Of a DNA stretch of 64,000 nt, positions 8,661-18,182 are shown piece by piece. The first letter of the stretch is position 1. Each line of letters opens with the position of its first letter. This DNA comes from Shewanella sediminis HAW-EB3 (lineage in GTDB: Bacteria > Pseudomonadota > Gammaproteobacteria > Enterobacterales > Shewanellaceae). Made by a program: the position numbers and the translations under genes. Location: positions 3,968,001 to 4,032,000 of the forward strand of contig NC_009831.1 in the NCBI RefSeq assembly GCF_000018025.1. Direction: 5' to 3'. Under the pieces are notes generated by a model. It was not told the origin of the DNA. It worked only from the letters and a program-made list of their open reading frames with translations, and did no database searches.

Positions 8661-9818
8661 ATGAAAAATCCCCCCCCGATTTGGCTAATGGTAACCCTGT
8701 TGATGTTTCCTCAGGTCGTTGAAACCATCTATAGTCCATCACTTCCCCATATTTCACAGGCATTTTGGGTTAGCTTTGAAACCGCATCCCAAACGCTTTC
8801 GGTCTACTTTATTGCCTTTGCTATAGGTGTGGTGGTCTGGGGGCGATTATGTGACACCCTAGGCCGTAAAAAAGCGATGATTTATGGATTAATCACCTAT
8901 GGTATAGGCGCGTTCATCGCTCTATTGGCCGGAAACTTCGAAACCTTGTTGTTGGCCAGAATCATCTCGGCATTTGGCGCAGCTGTTGGCTCAATCGTCA
9001 CTCAAACCATGTTGCGCGACAGCTTCGAAGGCCCTGAGCTTGGCAAGGTATTTTCTGTGATGGGAATGGGGATCTCAATCAGCCCCGTGCTGGGCTTGAT
9101 GTTAGGCGGTGCTATAGCACAAAACCTGGGACACTTAGGCGTATTTAGTTTTCTGCTAAGCCTGAGTCTGGTCTTATTACTGCTAGGCCAATGCTGCCTG
9201 TCGGAGACACGCCCACAACACTTAACGCCGGTACCATTATTGCCGTTGGCTAAGCAGATGATATGCAACGGACAAGTGATGCGTAGTGCAACCTTAGCAG
9301 CCCTGTTTAACCTGATGCTCTTTAGCTACTATGCGCTGGCCCCCTTTATCTTCGCAGACCTTAACATGAGCTCGATAGCGTTTGGCTATAGCGGCATCGC
9401 TCTGGGGCTCGGTTCATTGATAGGCAGCCTGATTAATAAGCGGCTGCTGTCGAGAGGTTGGCAAGCTGTGACACTCATCAATCTGGCATCGATACTCGCT
9501 CTGTGTGGCGGTGTTGGTGTCTACCTGCTGCAGTCGAGCCTGGCTTTCTTGCTGCCCATGGTATGTGTGGTACAGGCGTTCGGTATCGCCATCCCCAATA
9601 TCCTCAGTCAGGCGCTGGTCGATTATAAGCAGGTGGCGGGAAGCGCCGGCGCCCTGTTCGGTCTGGCCTATTACCTGATGTTGGGCGCCGGGTTGGCGCT
9701 GGCGGGAGTGCTGCAGAATCTGGGGCTGGTGTTACTGCTCGCGGCGGGGCTGACGACTCTTCTTTGTCTGCTCAATCTCAAGAACGTAACCCCGGTTCTG
9801 TCGACGAAGGGAGTGTAA
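8661..9818 (+). CDS. MFS efflux transporter, Bcr/CflA-like
   Basis: 385 residues and twelve membrane helices. MFS motif A is present (GRLCDTLGRKKAMIYG), as is the segment YSPSLPHISQAF typical of Bcr/CflA drug pumps. It is divergent from an AraC regulator. Odd detail: codons 3-6 contain a run of eight C residues (8670-8677), so slippage would put the gene out of frame. The substrate is unknown. Confidence 0.88.
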   Translation: MKNPPPIWLMVTLLMFPQVVETIYSPSLPHISQAFWVSFETASQTLSVYFIAFAIGVVVWGRLCDTLGRKKAMIYGLITYGIGAFIALLAGNFETLLLARIISAFGAAVGSIVTQTMLRDSFEGPELGKVFSVMGMGISISPVLGLMLGGAIAQNLGHLGVFSFLLSLSLVLLLLGQCCLSETRPQHLTPVPLLPLAKQMICNGQVMRSATLAALFNLMLFSYYALAPFIFADLNMSSIAFGYSGIALGLGSLIGSLINKRLLSRGWQAVTLINLASILALCGGVGVYLLQSSLAFLLPMVCVVQAFGIAIPNILSQALVDYKQVAGSAGALFGLAYYLMLGAGLALAGVLQNLGLVLLLAAGLTTLLCLLNLKNVTPVLSTKGV

Positions 9819-9842
9819 ACCGGCTTCATACTATTTAGTCAT

Positions 9843-9868
9843 AAAAAAGAGGAGCCTTTTGGCTCCTC
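9843..9868 (-). terminator. Terminator of the 9917-10960 gene
   Basis: gaggagcc-tttt-ggctcctc (9849-9868). Read on the minus strand it is followed by six T residues (aaaaaa at 9843-9848), so it mainly serves the minus-strand gene. The convergent transporter may also use it weakly. Confidence 0.85.
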
Positions 9869-9916
9869 GACACTTTAATAACGCACTTTCCACGTCATCA
9901 AATAGATAATTCACAA

Positions 9917-10960
9917 CTATGAACAATCAGCAGGCATTAGATTTACGTTACCTTTTGTCAGACTAAAAGGATTAGCTTCGGGATCTTCATCATCGGCATC
10001 AATGTTAATACCATCCTCATCTTCAAGATCATCATTGGTGACCGAGATCATGCCTCTATCTTTATTTTTCCCCTTAGGTAAACCAGTACCTTGAGTCAAC
10101 TGGATCACAGCTATTCCTTCCAGATCGTCACCATCGGCGATTTCACACAGATAGCTCACGGCTAATGTGGCTGTGCCTTCGCCATAGTCAACTGGCGCGG
10201 TAGGGGTAAAGTCACAAGAGAAACCCGCATTCTTATAGTTAATATGCAACATACCGACCGGAGCAGCCCCTTCACAAGCCTCACTCTCAAGGGTACCTAT
10301 CGCACCAGAGAATGAATAAGCCCCTCTAGGATTCCAGCCATCACTATTTTTACCTTTACCAGGCCTATTACTATCACTGGCTTTACCGCTGACTTTAGCA
10401 TAATCGGCGACACAGTCGGTGGAGAAATCGATATCATCCCAATGCACGCTAGGTTCAGTAGAAGGGGTTGGGTGCATACCGTCTACGGTCACAATTGCCG
10501 ATACAGCCCAGGCTGGAATATTGCCTAACACCGTCATCTCTTCATAGCCGCCATTATCGCCATCGCTTGCCATTTCGAATGGGGTGCCCACATTAAAGGC
10601 AACCGTCATACCAGCCACAGAGCCGGCTAAGCCACTGTTATCGTAAAAGCCATTTGCCTCGAAAGTTGCTAAGCCGTAAGGTGAGCATTCATCAAGCCCG
10701 CCAACCTCCTGATAGGCACTACCTTCATATACAGCTTCACCATCCCCGCTCATAAACATGGACCATGCTGGTGTACCACCAGCATAACCTGTAGCACCAG
10801 ACCTTTCAGCGCCGGCATCTTGTGTCCAATCGAGAGCATTCAACGCGTCTCCATCAGCGACTTCGAAACCGGGATTTTCAAGTAGGTTACCAAATGCCGC
10901 ACCACTCACACCAAGCAAGAGGGCGATACTCGCAGTTAAAACCTTTTTGGAATGTTTCAT
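9917..10960 (-). CDS. Secreted acidic protein, function unknown
   Basis: 347 residues. A clear signal peptide (KKVLTASIALLLGVSGAAFG) precedes NLLENPGFE, the usual opening of carbohydrate-binding-like beta-sandwich domains in secreted proteins. The rest is Gly/Asp/Asn rich, with paired Cys (DECSPYG, STDCVAD, EACEG, FSCDF, YLCEI) suggesting disulfides, and an acidic tail (DDLEDEDGINIDADDEDPEANP). RBS: ggagaaaacg before ATG. No enzyme motif is visible and I do not recognise the family. Confidence 0.75.
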   Translation of the reverse strand: MKHSKKVLTASIALLLGVSGAAFGNLLENPGFEVADGDALNALDWTQDAGAERSGATGYAGGTPAWSMFMSGDGEAVYEGSAYQEVGGLDECSPYGLATFEANGFYDNSGLAGSVAGMTVAFNVGTPFEMASDGDNGGYEEMTVLGNIPAWAVSAIVTVDGMHPTPSTEPSVHWDDIDFSTDCVADYAKVSGKASDSNRPGKGKNSDGWNPRGAYSFSGAIGTLESEACEGAAPVGMLHINYKNAGFSCDFTPTAPVDYGEGTATLAVSYLCEIADGDDLEGIAVIQLTQGTGLPKGKNKDRGMISVTNDDLEDEDGINIDADDEDPEANPFSLTKGNVNLMPADCS

Positions 10961-11641
10961 CGTTTTCTCCTGGAAAACTAACTAAACTGCGAGCTTATCC
11001 CGGGGGCAGTTTAATTCTGGTGCCGATTCGACTTCCTTAACACTTTGCTCCGACCATTATTAATGAGCTTTCGAAGCCTGTATCGGAATGAGTTTAAGCT
11101 ACTTAACTATCGTCCCTTCCATGTATGTAGCATATATCCATTAATTCTTTTTCTTACAAACACCTGCTCAGATTCCGTGCCCTTTTGACACAAAATGCAT
11201 CGCATAATGCACCGCTGTTTACATGGTTAAAATATAGTACAAACTCAGTAATGGCGCGGGCTGGAGCGATATAAAATCATCTTATATACACTCAGATTTT
11301 AAGTCCGTTTTAACCTTAAGGTATGAAGGCTTGAAGCGTCATATTTCTATGAAATGATGTAGTCTCAAACAGTTACACGCACACTCAATCTAATCTATAA
11401 AATGTGAAGCTTGTCACATTGATTGATAAAGAGCGGATAACACCTTAGGATTCATCAAAAATCGACCGAATAAAGTTAACATTTATCCCAATACGGGTGA
11501 CTCTCATCTAGGCAGGCATTGAAGTATTTGCGAAATACATGAATTTTGGCAGGCAGGAGTTTACATCTCCAAGCGGGTGAGTCTGGCTGAGAATAAAAAA
11601 CGGCCAGACTATTTATAGGAATAAAATGTGTCCAGAAGTCA
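10961..11641. other. Long AT-rich intergenic region with a CRP site and a possible structured RNA
   Basis: No gene is supported in these 680 bases, which lie upstream of the secreted-protein gene. Two things stand out. One is a perfect CRP-type palindrome at 11403-11418. The other is a segment at about 11500-11590 that can fold as a three-way junction: outer helix CTCATC/GGTGAG, then hairpins GTATTT-gcg-AAATAC and GGAG-tttacat-CTCC, with a repeated GGCAGGCA. It matches no riboswitch class I know. Confidence 0.35.
11403..11418. promoter_or_regulatory. Consensus CRP-binding palindrome
   Basis: TGTGA-agcttg-TCACA is the full symmetric CRP core. It lies about 440 bases upstream of the start at 10960. 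Any target is therefore the secreted-protein gene with a long leader, or an unannotated transcript in this intergenic region. Confidence 0.6.
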
Positions 11642-12466
11642 TTACTGGTAGGTTTGTCCCTTATGCTTTAACCAGCCACCGGGGTGTCTTCCTTGAGGGT
11701 CATGATGGGTCCAGTGTACAACGCCCCCCTTGTTATTGAACTCATACTGACCATAAAACGCCACATTATCACCGACGCCTATGCCCGCTATCCGTGGTGC
11801 TAAGTCGATATTATGGGCGATCAACAGGGTTTGCCCATTAGATAAACGGAGAATAAAGCGCTGATGGCGACTGCCCTCGTTGTCATCGCTCAATATCTTG
11901 CTGACCGTCCCACTGCTGTTAACCTGCAGGCCACTTTGCCGATTATTAAATGCCTCAGCTATCTGTAAAGTACCTAACTGTGAAGTACCTTTCTGCGCAG
12001 TGCCATTTTGTACCGAGCTTGGGGGCTGTTGCAGCGAATCATTGACGGCAAGCTCAAAACCCGATGTTGAAGAGCTGGCAAGGAAGGGGGCGATGGCACG
12101 ATTGTAAGCAAAGCTTGCGATGGCCAGCACCACCATCATGATCCCTATGCGATAGAGAATGGGGCCGATTGGAGTACGGTTTTTAGACTTCAGCCTAGAC
12201 TTAGTTTTAGCTTCTGTCTGGGCTTTGACTTCGACACCTTCGATGCGCGCCTCAATAGCATTAAGTTTGCCACCGGGTTTATGCTCAATTTGAAAGAAGA
12301 TGGTATCCCCTTCCAGTGGCCGCCTGCTCATATGCCTGAGCTGAGATACATGAATAAAGATATCGGTATGACTGTCAGTACCTGAACCTGTTTCAGGCTC
12401 AATGAAACCGAAGCCTTTGTCATCCTTCCAACGAACGAGGGTCCCTTTTACAATTCGATTATGCAT
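11642..12466 (-). CDS. Cold-shock-domain membrane protein with C-terminal DUF3465-like domain
   Basis: 274 residues from ATG 12466 (gaaagaag just upstream); a longer frame reaches 12529 but adds an unrelated N-terminus. Residues 1-70 form a cold-shock domain with the RNA-binding strands KGFGFIEPE and DIFIHVSQL. A basic linker (KTKSRLKSKNR) precedes one membrane helix (IGIMMVVLAIASFAY). The C-terminal part, VSKILSDDNEGSRHQRFILRL through VHWTHHDPQGRHPGGWLKHKG, is DUF3465-like. Cold-shock domains bind single-stranded nucleic acid, and here one would face the cytoplasm from the membrane. The combined architecture is uncommon. Confidence 0.85.
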   Translation of the reverse strand: MHNRIVKGTLVRWKDDKGFGFIEPETGSGTDSHTDIFIHVSQLRHMSRRPLEGDTIFFQIEHKPGGKLNAIEARIEGVEVKAQTEAKTKSRLKSKNRTPIGPILYRIGIMMVVLAIASFAYNRAIAPFLASSSTSGFELAVNDSLQQPPSSVQNGTAQKGTSQLGTLQIAEAFNNRQSGLQVNSSGTVSKILSDDNEGSRHQRFILRLSNGQTLLIAHNIDLAPRIAGIGVGDNVAFYGQYEFNNKGGVVHWTHHDPQGRHPGGWLKHKGQTYQ

Positions 12467-12622
12467 TAAATTCTTCTTTCTCAAACACAAGCTGACAGAT
12501 AATTCCGTCAAATGTACCCCTAAATGCAAGAATAAAATAGAAAAATAAAAGACCTCTGATTGATAGCAGTAAGAGCCGCTCGATAAAGCGGCTTAGATAC
12601 GTTTCCCTTATCTATATCGGGT

Positions 12623-13882
12623 TCAGAGCGTGATATTTGTATCGGTAAAGGCGACACTTTCGATATCGATAAGCTTATTGATGCCATCCCGGTCATCCAC
12701 CATATCGGTAACCACACTGGAGCCATCTCCCAGTTTCTCAATGCTGTATTGTGATGAGCTGCCGCTGAACATCACGATATTGTTGCCGCTATTTCCCTTG
12801 ATCTGGTTATCGAAGCTATTAACAATAATGTTGCTACTCTTATCACCAGTCAGGCTAACATCTTTAAGATATCGGGAGTGATGGGTATACCCCAGGCTCG
12901 AATTAAACTTCAAGCTAAAATCACCACTGAAGCTCTCATCTATTCTCGCATTATAGGTAAGGTACGGATGAAAGAACTTATTACCCATCAGTGCCGAGCC
13001 TTGCATATCTTCACTAACAATCTCGGCTCTGGTTTTAGCCACGTACTCTCCCCACATACCATGGGTTTGACTGCCTGACCAGGCTCCCCACAGACCATAG
13101 TAGGAGTCGACGACTGAGGCCAGATACTCCTGAGACAGGCTGTTCTCTGTGGTGAGCTCCGCAATCCAATCCGGTGAAGCAAAACCCCATAGCTTATCAT
13201 TGACGGCGGTTATCTGAGCGCTGCGAATTTCGGCCTGATAATCGGCTAGTGCCCCGATAAATTGGCTGTTTTGATCCACACCGATACCATAGTCGTGGAC
13301 CATATGAAGTATCTCTTCGAAGCTGGCATCGCGGTGCCCATCGAAGCTTTGATTGATATACCAGGCTCCTCCCTCGACCTGAATTTCGTTCTGATAAAGA
13401 GGCTGCCCCCCTAGGTTTGTCGCAGGGTTACTGCCATCATCGCTGCCGTTGAGCAGCAACAAGATAGCGCCGTTATCGGCCATCTTATTTGCAACCGCCG
13501 ACTTGTCACTGCCATATTCTGACCCCGGAAAATTGGTCAGATAGTGAGTCAGAATTGAGCGCGACCTGACAATCTGATTATCGGACAACTTATCCTGAGC
13601 GATAATATGGATAGACTTGCCATTAGGGGCTTTAACTTGCGTGTAACGATTAAACTTAAGCGCCGCGCTGTAGGTCGCCGAAAGGGACTCGGGCACACTC
13701 TTTATATCCAAGGCTTGAGTCGCAGCCGACAGTTCGCTGCTTGACCCGGTACTTACCGAGCCGGAGCCGCCTGAATTTCCGGAAGCGGTAGTAACCGCCG
13801 TCTCGCTGCCAGAATCTGAGTTACATGCAACGACTCCCACCAAACCTGTTGCGAGCACACCCGCCATTAATACTCTCTTCAT
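12623..13882 (-). CDS. Lipoprotein with RTX-like C-terminus, function unknown
   Basis: 419 residues. Signal peptide with lipobox VGVVAC (Cys20), then a Gly/Ser-rich linker. The middle contains EEILHMVHDYGI, which has the look of a zinc-peptidase helix but not HExxH. The C-terminus (NSFDNQIKGNSGNNIVMFSG, then VVTDMVDDRDGINKLIDIESVAF) resembles the last haemolysin-type calcium-binding repeat plus tail of type I-secreted proteins. A lipobox together with an RTX-like tail is unexpected. It is divergent from the two-component system at 14093. Confidence 0.75.
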   Translation of the reverse strand: MKRVLMAGVLATGLVGVVACNSDSGSETAVTTASGNSGGSGSVSTGSSSELSAATQALDIKSVPESLSATYSAALKFNRYTQVKAPNGKSIHIIAQDKLSDNQIVRSRSILTHYLTNFPGSEYGSDKSAVANKMADNGAILLLLNGSDDGSNPATNLGGQPLYQNEIQVEGGAWYINQSFDGHRDASFEEILHMVHDYGIGVDQNSQFIGALADYQAEIRSAQITAVNDKLWGFASPDWIAELTTENSLSQEYLASVVDSYYGLWGAWSGSQTHGMWGEYVAKTRAEIVSEDMQGSALMGNKFFHPYLTYNARIDESFSGDFSLKFNSSLGYTHHSRYLKDVSLTGDKSSNIIVNSFDNQIKGNSGNNIVMFSGSSSQYSIEKLGDGSSVVTDMVDDRDGINKLIDIESVAFTDTNITL

Positions 13883-14092
13883 TACATATCACTCCTGCAA
13901 CCTGAACCATTCGAGAGATAACATTAGCATTACAGTTTCACTCGCAGAGTAAGAGGATGTAAGCTCTGCGGCTCCCCATGTAAGCGGATGTAAGCACGCT
14001 ACCAATACGATAAATACCCTGTAAACTTAAGCCTGACACTCAAGTGTTTTGATCCAGAAAATCGAGTCATAGGTAAACAGAGGAAAGGTTTC

Positions 14093-14779
14093 GTGGCTAA
14101 AGCAAACATACTCATCATTGAGGATGATAAAGAGATCTCGCGGCTAACCGCCATGTATCTCGAAGCGGAAGATTATCTGACACAGATCATCGACGATGGT
14201 TTGCATGCGGTAAACGCAGTACGACAACATCAACCGGATCTGATCATACTCGACCTGATGTTACCGGGTTTAGACGGCATCGAGATCTGTAAACAGGTGC
14301 GCACCTTCCATACCGGGCCGATACTCGTACTGACCGCCTGCGCCGATGATATGAGTGAAGTCAGTCTGCTCAAACTGGGCGCCGACGATTACCTGACAAA
14401 ACCGGTGCGCCCCCATGTAATGGTAGCAAGAATTGAAGCCCTGCTCAGGCGGACTCAAGTCGCTCAGCCGGCAAAAAATCAGCTTAATTTGGGTCAGCTT
14501 CATATCGATACGTCTAGACAGCTCGTCAGCTACGGCGAAATCACCCCCCAACTGACTGCGGCCGAATATGAGATGTTACTGCTTCTGGCATCCAATGCCG
14601 GGTGCATCGTATCCAGAGACGATTGTTGTCGCTCCCTAAGAGGCATAGATTATGACTTTAATGACAGATCGGTAGATATGCGGATCTCAGGGTTGAGAAA
14701 GAAATTAAATGACGATACCCCACCATACAAGGTCATATTAACGGTACGAAACAAAGGATATATGTTGATCGATGGCTAA
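14093..14779 (+). CDS. OmpR-family response regulator (RstA-like)
   Basis: 228 residues. GTG start with a strong RBS (gaggaaagg). The receiver domain has the acidic pair EDD, phosphoacceptor Asp54 in LDLMLPG and Lys in YLTKPV. The C-terminal winged helix of the OmpR type includes RSVDMRISGLRKKLNDD. The stop overlaps the start of the kinase gene by 8 bases, so the two are translationally coupled. It resembles RstA, a regulator of acid/magnesium-related genes in enterobacteria; the targets here are unknown. Confidence 0.92.
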   Translation: MAKANILIIEDDKEISRLTAMYLEAEDYLTQIIDDGLHAVNAVRQHQPDLIILDLMLPGLDGIEICKQVRTFHTGPILVLTACADDMSEVSLLKLGADDYLTKPVRPHVMVARIEALLRRTQVAQPAKNQLNLGQLHIDTSRQLVSYGEITPQLTAAEYEMLLLLASNAGCIVSRDDCCRSLRGIDYDFNDRSVDMRISGLRKKLNDDTPPYKVILTVRNKGYMLIDG

Positions 14780-16223
14780 CTATCTTCCCCCACTGTTTAC
14801 CCGACTCTACGTCAGCATGATTGTGGCCTTGTGTGCCAGCATCTTTGTCACTCTCTATTTTAGTGAACAGTTTATTGAACAGAGCGATACCGTCGATTTT
14901 TATGAGGATACCTATTACGTCTTCACTGAAATTAAGTCTGACCTGAACCGCTCAGGTTTAACTCCAGAGCAGTACTTCAACGATATGCTGCTTAATCATT
15001 ACCATTTCAACATTGAATGGCAGAAGCAGTGGCAGGATAAAGCAGAGTGTGGGGAGTGTGAATTTCTCAATAAGATAGCCGGCTCATTCATCTATAGACT
15101 TAATGATGAGCAACTGCTCGCAGCCTATCCCCTCGATGGTACCAAGGGTGCCATATTAATCGGCGACCAGGCTCCCGCCAGCCTACTTTTTGAAAATAAT
15201 GATGGAAAACAGCCATTAACTCTTGCTGAAATATGGCACGAAGACCCCGGAGAGTTAATCCCCTTTATTCTACTTATCGTTACAGCCTTAGCCATTGGTG
15301 CCACTCTCTACTATCCGGTGCGTCAACTGCAGAAACAGATCAACCAGCTTATCGATACCAACCAAAAGTTTGGTAATGGTGAGCTTAATGCCCGGGCCGA
15401 ACAAGCGTTTTCCGAGCCGGTGAATTCACTGGCGATCAGCTTTAACCGCATGGCAGAATCGATAACCGAAACGGTGAAAGAAAATCAAATCTTCGCACAA
15501 GCCGTGCCCCATGAGATGCGCACGCCCTTGAGTCGAATTCAGTTAGCAACCGGATTACTTCGTAAGCGCTGTCAGCAAGCTGACGAGCGGGAACTGCTCG
15601 ATAACATCGACTGTTATATCGACGACATCGATGAGTTAACCCGGCAGGTGCTCACCTTCTCTAAACTCAACACCACACTAAGTCAGGAAGAGTGCCTGAA
15701 AGCGTGCCAGAGCAAGCAGCTCATCAACCTCGATGAATATTTTAAAAGCCGAGTGCAGCTGTTAAACCAGAAACAACAGTTAGACCAAGATCAGGCTATA
15801 GACGTCACGTTAGATATGGAGCCACAGCAACTCGAATGTGACCCGGTTTATCTGCGTTTGATGTTCGATAACCTGCTCAAGAATGCGCTCAGATACGCGA
15901 CATCCAGAGTCCTGGTAACAGTGGCAGTCGGTGGACACGAAAAACATGACGAAGAGAGTCATCTTGTTATTAGCGTCGATGATGATGGCCCCGGTATCGA
16001 GAGCCAACATTATGACTCAATCTTCCTGCCTTTCTCCCGTATAGACAGGAGCCGCAGTCAGCAAACCGGCGGCCTTGGCTTAGGTTTGGCCATAGCTAAA
16101 GCCGCAACGAGGCGAATGCATGGCCACTTAGAGGTGAGTCGCAGCGAGTTGGGCGGAGCCAGGTTCAGTTGCCGGTTAAGCCCAGTTAGGCTCGCTATGA
16201 AGAACTGTTCCGGTACGGGTTAA
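14772..16223 (+). CDS. Sensor histidine kinase (RstB-like)
   Basis: 483 residues. Membrane helix at about 13-30, a periplasmic sensor of about 130 residues, a second helix at about 163-182, a HAMP linker, a dimerisation domain with the phosphoacceptor in VPHEMRTPLSRI, and an ATPase domain with N-box (LFDNLLKNALRYA), G1 (DDDGPGIE) and G2 (GGLGLGLAI). The periplasmic part contains CGECEF, a possible metal- or redox-binding CxxC. It forms an operon with the regulator before it. Its last base pairs (TTAA at 16220-16223) are shared with the stop codon of the convergent gene. Confidence 0.92.
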   Translation: MANYLPPLFTRLYVSMIVALCASIFVTLYFSEQFIEQSDTVDFYEDTYYVFTEIKSDLNRSGLTPEQYFNDMLLNHYHFNIEWQKQWQDKAECGECEFLNKIAGSFIYRLNDEQLLAAYPLDGTKGAILIGDQAPASLLFENNDGKQPLTLAEIWHEDPGELIPFILLIVTALAIGATLYYPVRQLQKQINQLIDTNQKFGNGELNARAEQAFSEPVNSLAISFNRMAESITETVKENQIFAQAVPHEMRTPLSRIQLATGLLRKRCQQADERELLDNIDCYIDDIDELTRQVLTFSKLNTTLSQEECLKACQSKQLINLDEYFKSRVQLLNQKQQLDQDQAIDVTLDMEPQQLECDPVYLRLMFDNLLKNALRYATSRVLVTVAVGGHEKHDEESHLVISVDDDGPGIESQHYDSIFLPFSRIDRSRSQQTGGLGLGLAIAKAATRRMHGHLEVSRSELGGARFSCRLSPVRLAMKNCSGTG

Positions 16224-16678
16224 GCGGCTCCCGCTTGCTCTTTTTTCTCCTGCTCCATCTTCTGATTGGTCAGATCCATGAGTTGAGCCGTGAGGACGGA
16301 AATTTCTGACTGCAGTGCCTTACGTTTCTTCTCGCCAGCCTCGCTCTTATCATTTCCCAGCTGTTTTAGCTCCTCTTTAAGCTTCTCGAGCTTCTCCTTC
16401 ACTGCTTCTATCAACTCATCAATTTTTTTCTTAGGCTTCTCTGAAGACTCCGCCGATTGAGCCTGTGCTTGAGCATGCAGCTTTCCACCCGAGTCCGATG
16501 ACAGTGCATCCCTTCCCTCTTTGGAAATTGAAACCCGAGTATCACCTTGACTAGTAACCGCTCCCTGAGAGAGTTCACTTCCCGCTTCGGCTTGCGTTTT
16601 TGTAGAAGACTCGACCTTAGCCTGACTAATCCCGGGGCTTACCGGTGGGTTATTCAGATTCATTCCTGACACGTTCAT
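16220..16678 (-). CDS. Coiled-coil FlxA-like protein, function unknown
   Basis: 152 residues with no signal peptide. The first 80 residues are Ser/Gln/Ala rich and contain TRVSISKEGRDAL, a motif found in many small Shewanella/Vibrio proteins. The rest is a long charged coiled coil (KKKIDELIEAVKEKLEKLKE onward) ending in QEKKEQAGAA. It resembles the FlxA-like family, whose role is unknown. The stop overlaps that of the convergent kinase gene by three bases. Confidence 0.7.
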   Translation of the reverse strand: MNVSGMNLNNPPVSPGISQAKVESSTKTQAEAGSELSQGAVTSQGDTRVSISKEGRDALSSDSGGKLHAQAQAQSAESSEKPKKKIDELIEAVKEKLEKLKEELKQLGNDKSEAGEKKRKALQSEISVLTAQLMDLTNQKMEQEKKEQAGAA

Positions 16679-16892
16679 AGCGTTCCCTCAATGACTGCAA
16701 CACAAGATGCGTATTTGTATCATTGTTATCGGCCACTTGGTAAGTAAGCTTATGTAAGTAAGGTAAATAATTGTGAAATGGCCCATTTTTCATGACTTAT
16801 ACAGTTTTATTGAGTTAAAAAGTAAATATTTAGACTTCTAGACGTCCATTTGTTATGTTCAACTTTCACTCAAAGGAATAGGCAGAGACAAT

Positions 16893-18182
16893 ATGAAACT
16901 CGAGTCATTGGCACTTCACCACGGATATGAATCTGAAGCGACGACCAAAGCAGCGGCCGTGCCCATCTATCAGACGACCTCCTATACCTTCGATGATACT
17001 CAACATGGTGCCGATCTATTCGATCTCAAAGTGCCGGGAAATATCTACACCCGCATCATGAACCCAACCACAGATGTGTTAGAACAGCGACTGGCCGCCA
17101 TCGAAGGCGGGATCGGCGCACTCGCCCTGGCATCGGGCATGGCTGCGATAACCTACGCCATTCAAGCCTTGACTCAGGTAGGCGATAATATTGTCAGCAC
17201 CAGTCAACTCTATGGGGGCACCTACAACCTGTTTGCCCACACTTTGCCGCGTCAGGGAGTGGATGTACGCATGGCTGGCTTCGATGACTTCGACGGCCTG
17301 GAAGCCTTGATCGATGATAATACCAAGGCACTGTTTTGTGAATCTATCGGTAACCCGGCGGGGAATATTGTCGACCTCGAACGTCTGGCCAACATCGCCC
17401 ATAAGCATGGCGTGCCTTTGATTGTCGATAATACCGTGGCGACCCCTGTGCTGTGTAAGCCATTTGAATTTGGTGCCGATATCGTGATCCACTCACTGAC
17501 TAAGTATATCGGCGGCCACGGCACGACCATCGGCGGTGTGATTATCGACTCGGGCAAGTTTGACTGGGCCGCGCACCCTCGGCGTTTCGCACTACTGAAC
17601 GAGCCCGATCCCTCCTATCACGGTGTCGTCTATACTCAAGCCTTCGGACCCGCCGCCTTTATCGGACGCTGTCGCGTCGTACCACTGCGTAATACCGGCG
17701 CCGCACTCGCTCCCCAAAGCGCCTTTTTGCTACTTCAGGGACTGGAAACCCTCTCACTGAGAATGGAGCGTCACTGCAGCAACGCTTTGGCCTTAGCCGA
17801 ATATCTTCAGCAACATCCAAAGGTGAGTTGGGTCAATTACGCAGCATTGCCCAATAGCCCCTTCCAGGATAACTGCCACAAGATCACGGGCGGCAAAGCC
17901 TCCGGGATCATCAGCTTCGGCATAAAATCGAACCAGACCGGTGGTGGTAAAGAGGCGGGGGGTCGCTTTATCGATGCCCTTAAGATGGTACTGCGACTGG
18001 TCAATATTGGTGATGCTAAGTCTCTCGCCTGCCATCCGGCTTCGACCACTCACAGACAGTTAGATGCAACTGAGCTGGCTAAGGCTGGCGTAAGTGAGGA
18101 TTTGATACGTATCTCAGTCGGTATCGAACATATCGATGACATCATCGCCGATGTCTCACAGGCGCTGGAACAGGCGGGTTAA
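16893..18182 (+). CDS. metY: O-acetylhomoserine sulfhydrylase
   Basis: 429 residues, the normal length for this Cys/Met-metabolism PLP family. Seen: YQTTSYTFDD near the N-terminus, NIYTRIMNPTTDVLEQRLAAIEGG, the PLP lysine K204 in SLTKYIGGHGTTIGG, and the C-terminal SLACHPASTTHRQLD. It makes homocysteine or methionine precursors from O-acetylhomoserine and sulfide or methanethiol. It stands as a single gene with RBS aaaggaat. A hairpin (ccgtaatggt/accattacgg, 18190-18215) follows the stop without a T-run. Confidence 0.95.
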   Translation: MKLESLALHHGYESEATTKAAAVPIYQTTSYTFDDTQHGADLFDLKVPGNIYTRIMNPTTDVLEQRLAAIEGGIGALALASGMAAITYAIQALTQVGDNIVSTSQLYGGTYNLFAHTLPRQGVDVRMAGFDDFDGLEALIDDNTKALFCESIGNPAGNIVDLERLANIAHKHGVPLIVDNTVATPVLCKPFEFGADIVIHSLTKYIGGHGTTIGGVIIDSGKFDWAAHPRRFALLNEPDPSYHGVVYTQAFGPAAFIGRCRVVPLRNTGAALAPQSAFLLLQGLETLSLRMERHCSNALALAEYLQQHPKVSWVNYAALPNSPFQDNCHKITGGKASGIISFGIKSNQTGGGKEAGGRFIDALKMVLRLVNIGDAKSLACHPASTTHRQLDATELAKAGVSEDLIRISVGIEHIDDIIADVSQALEQAG

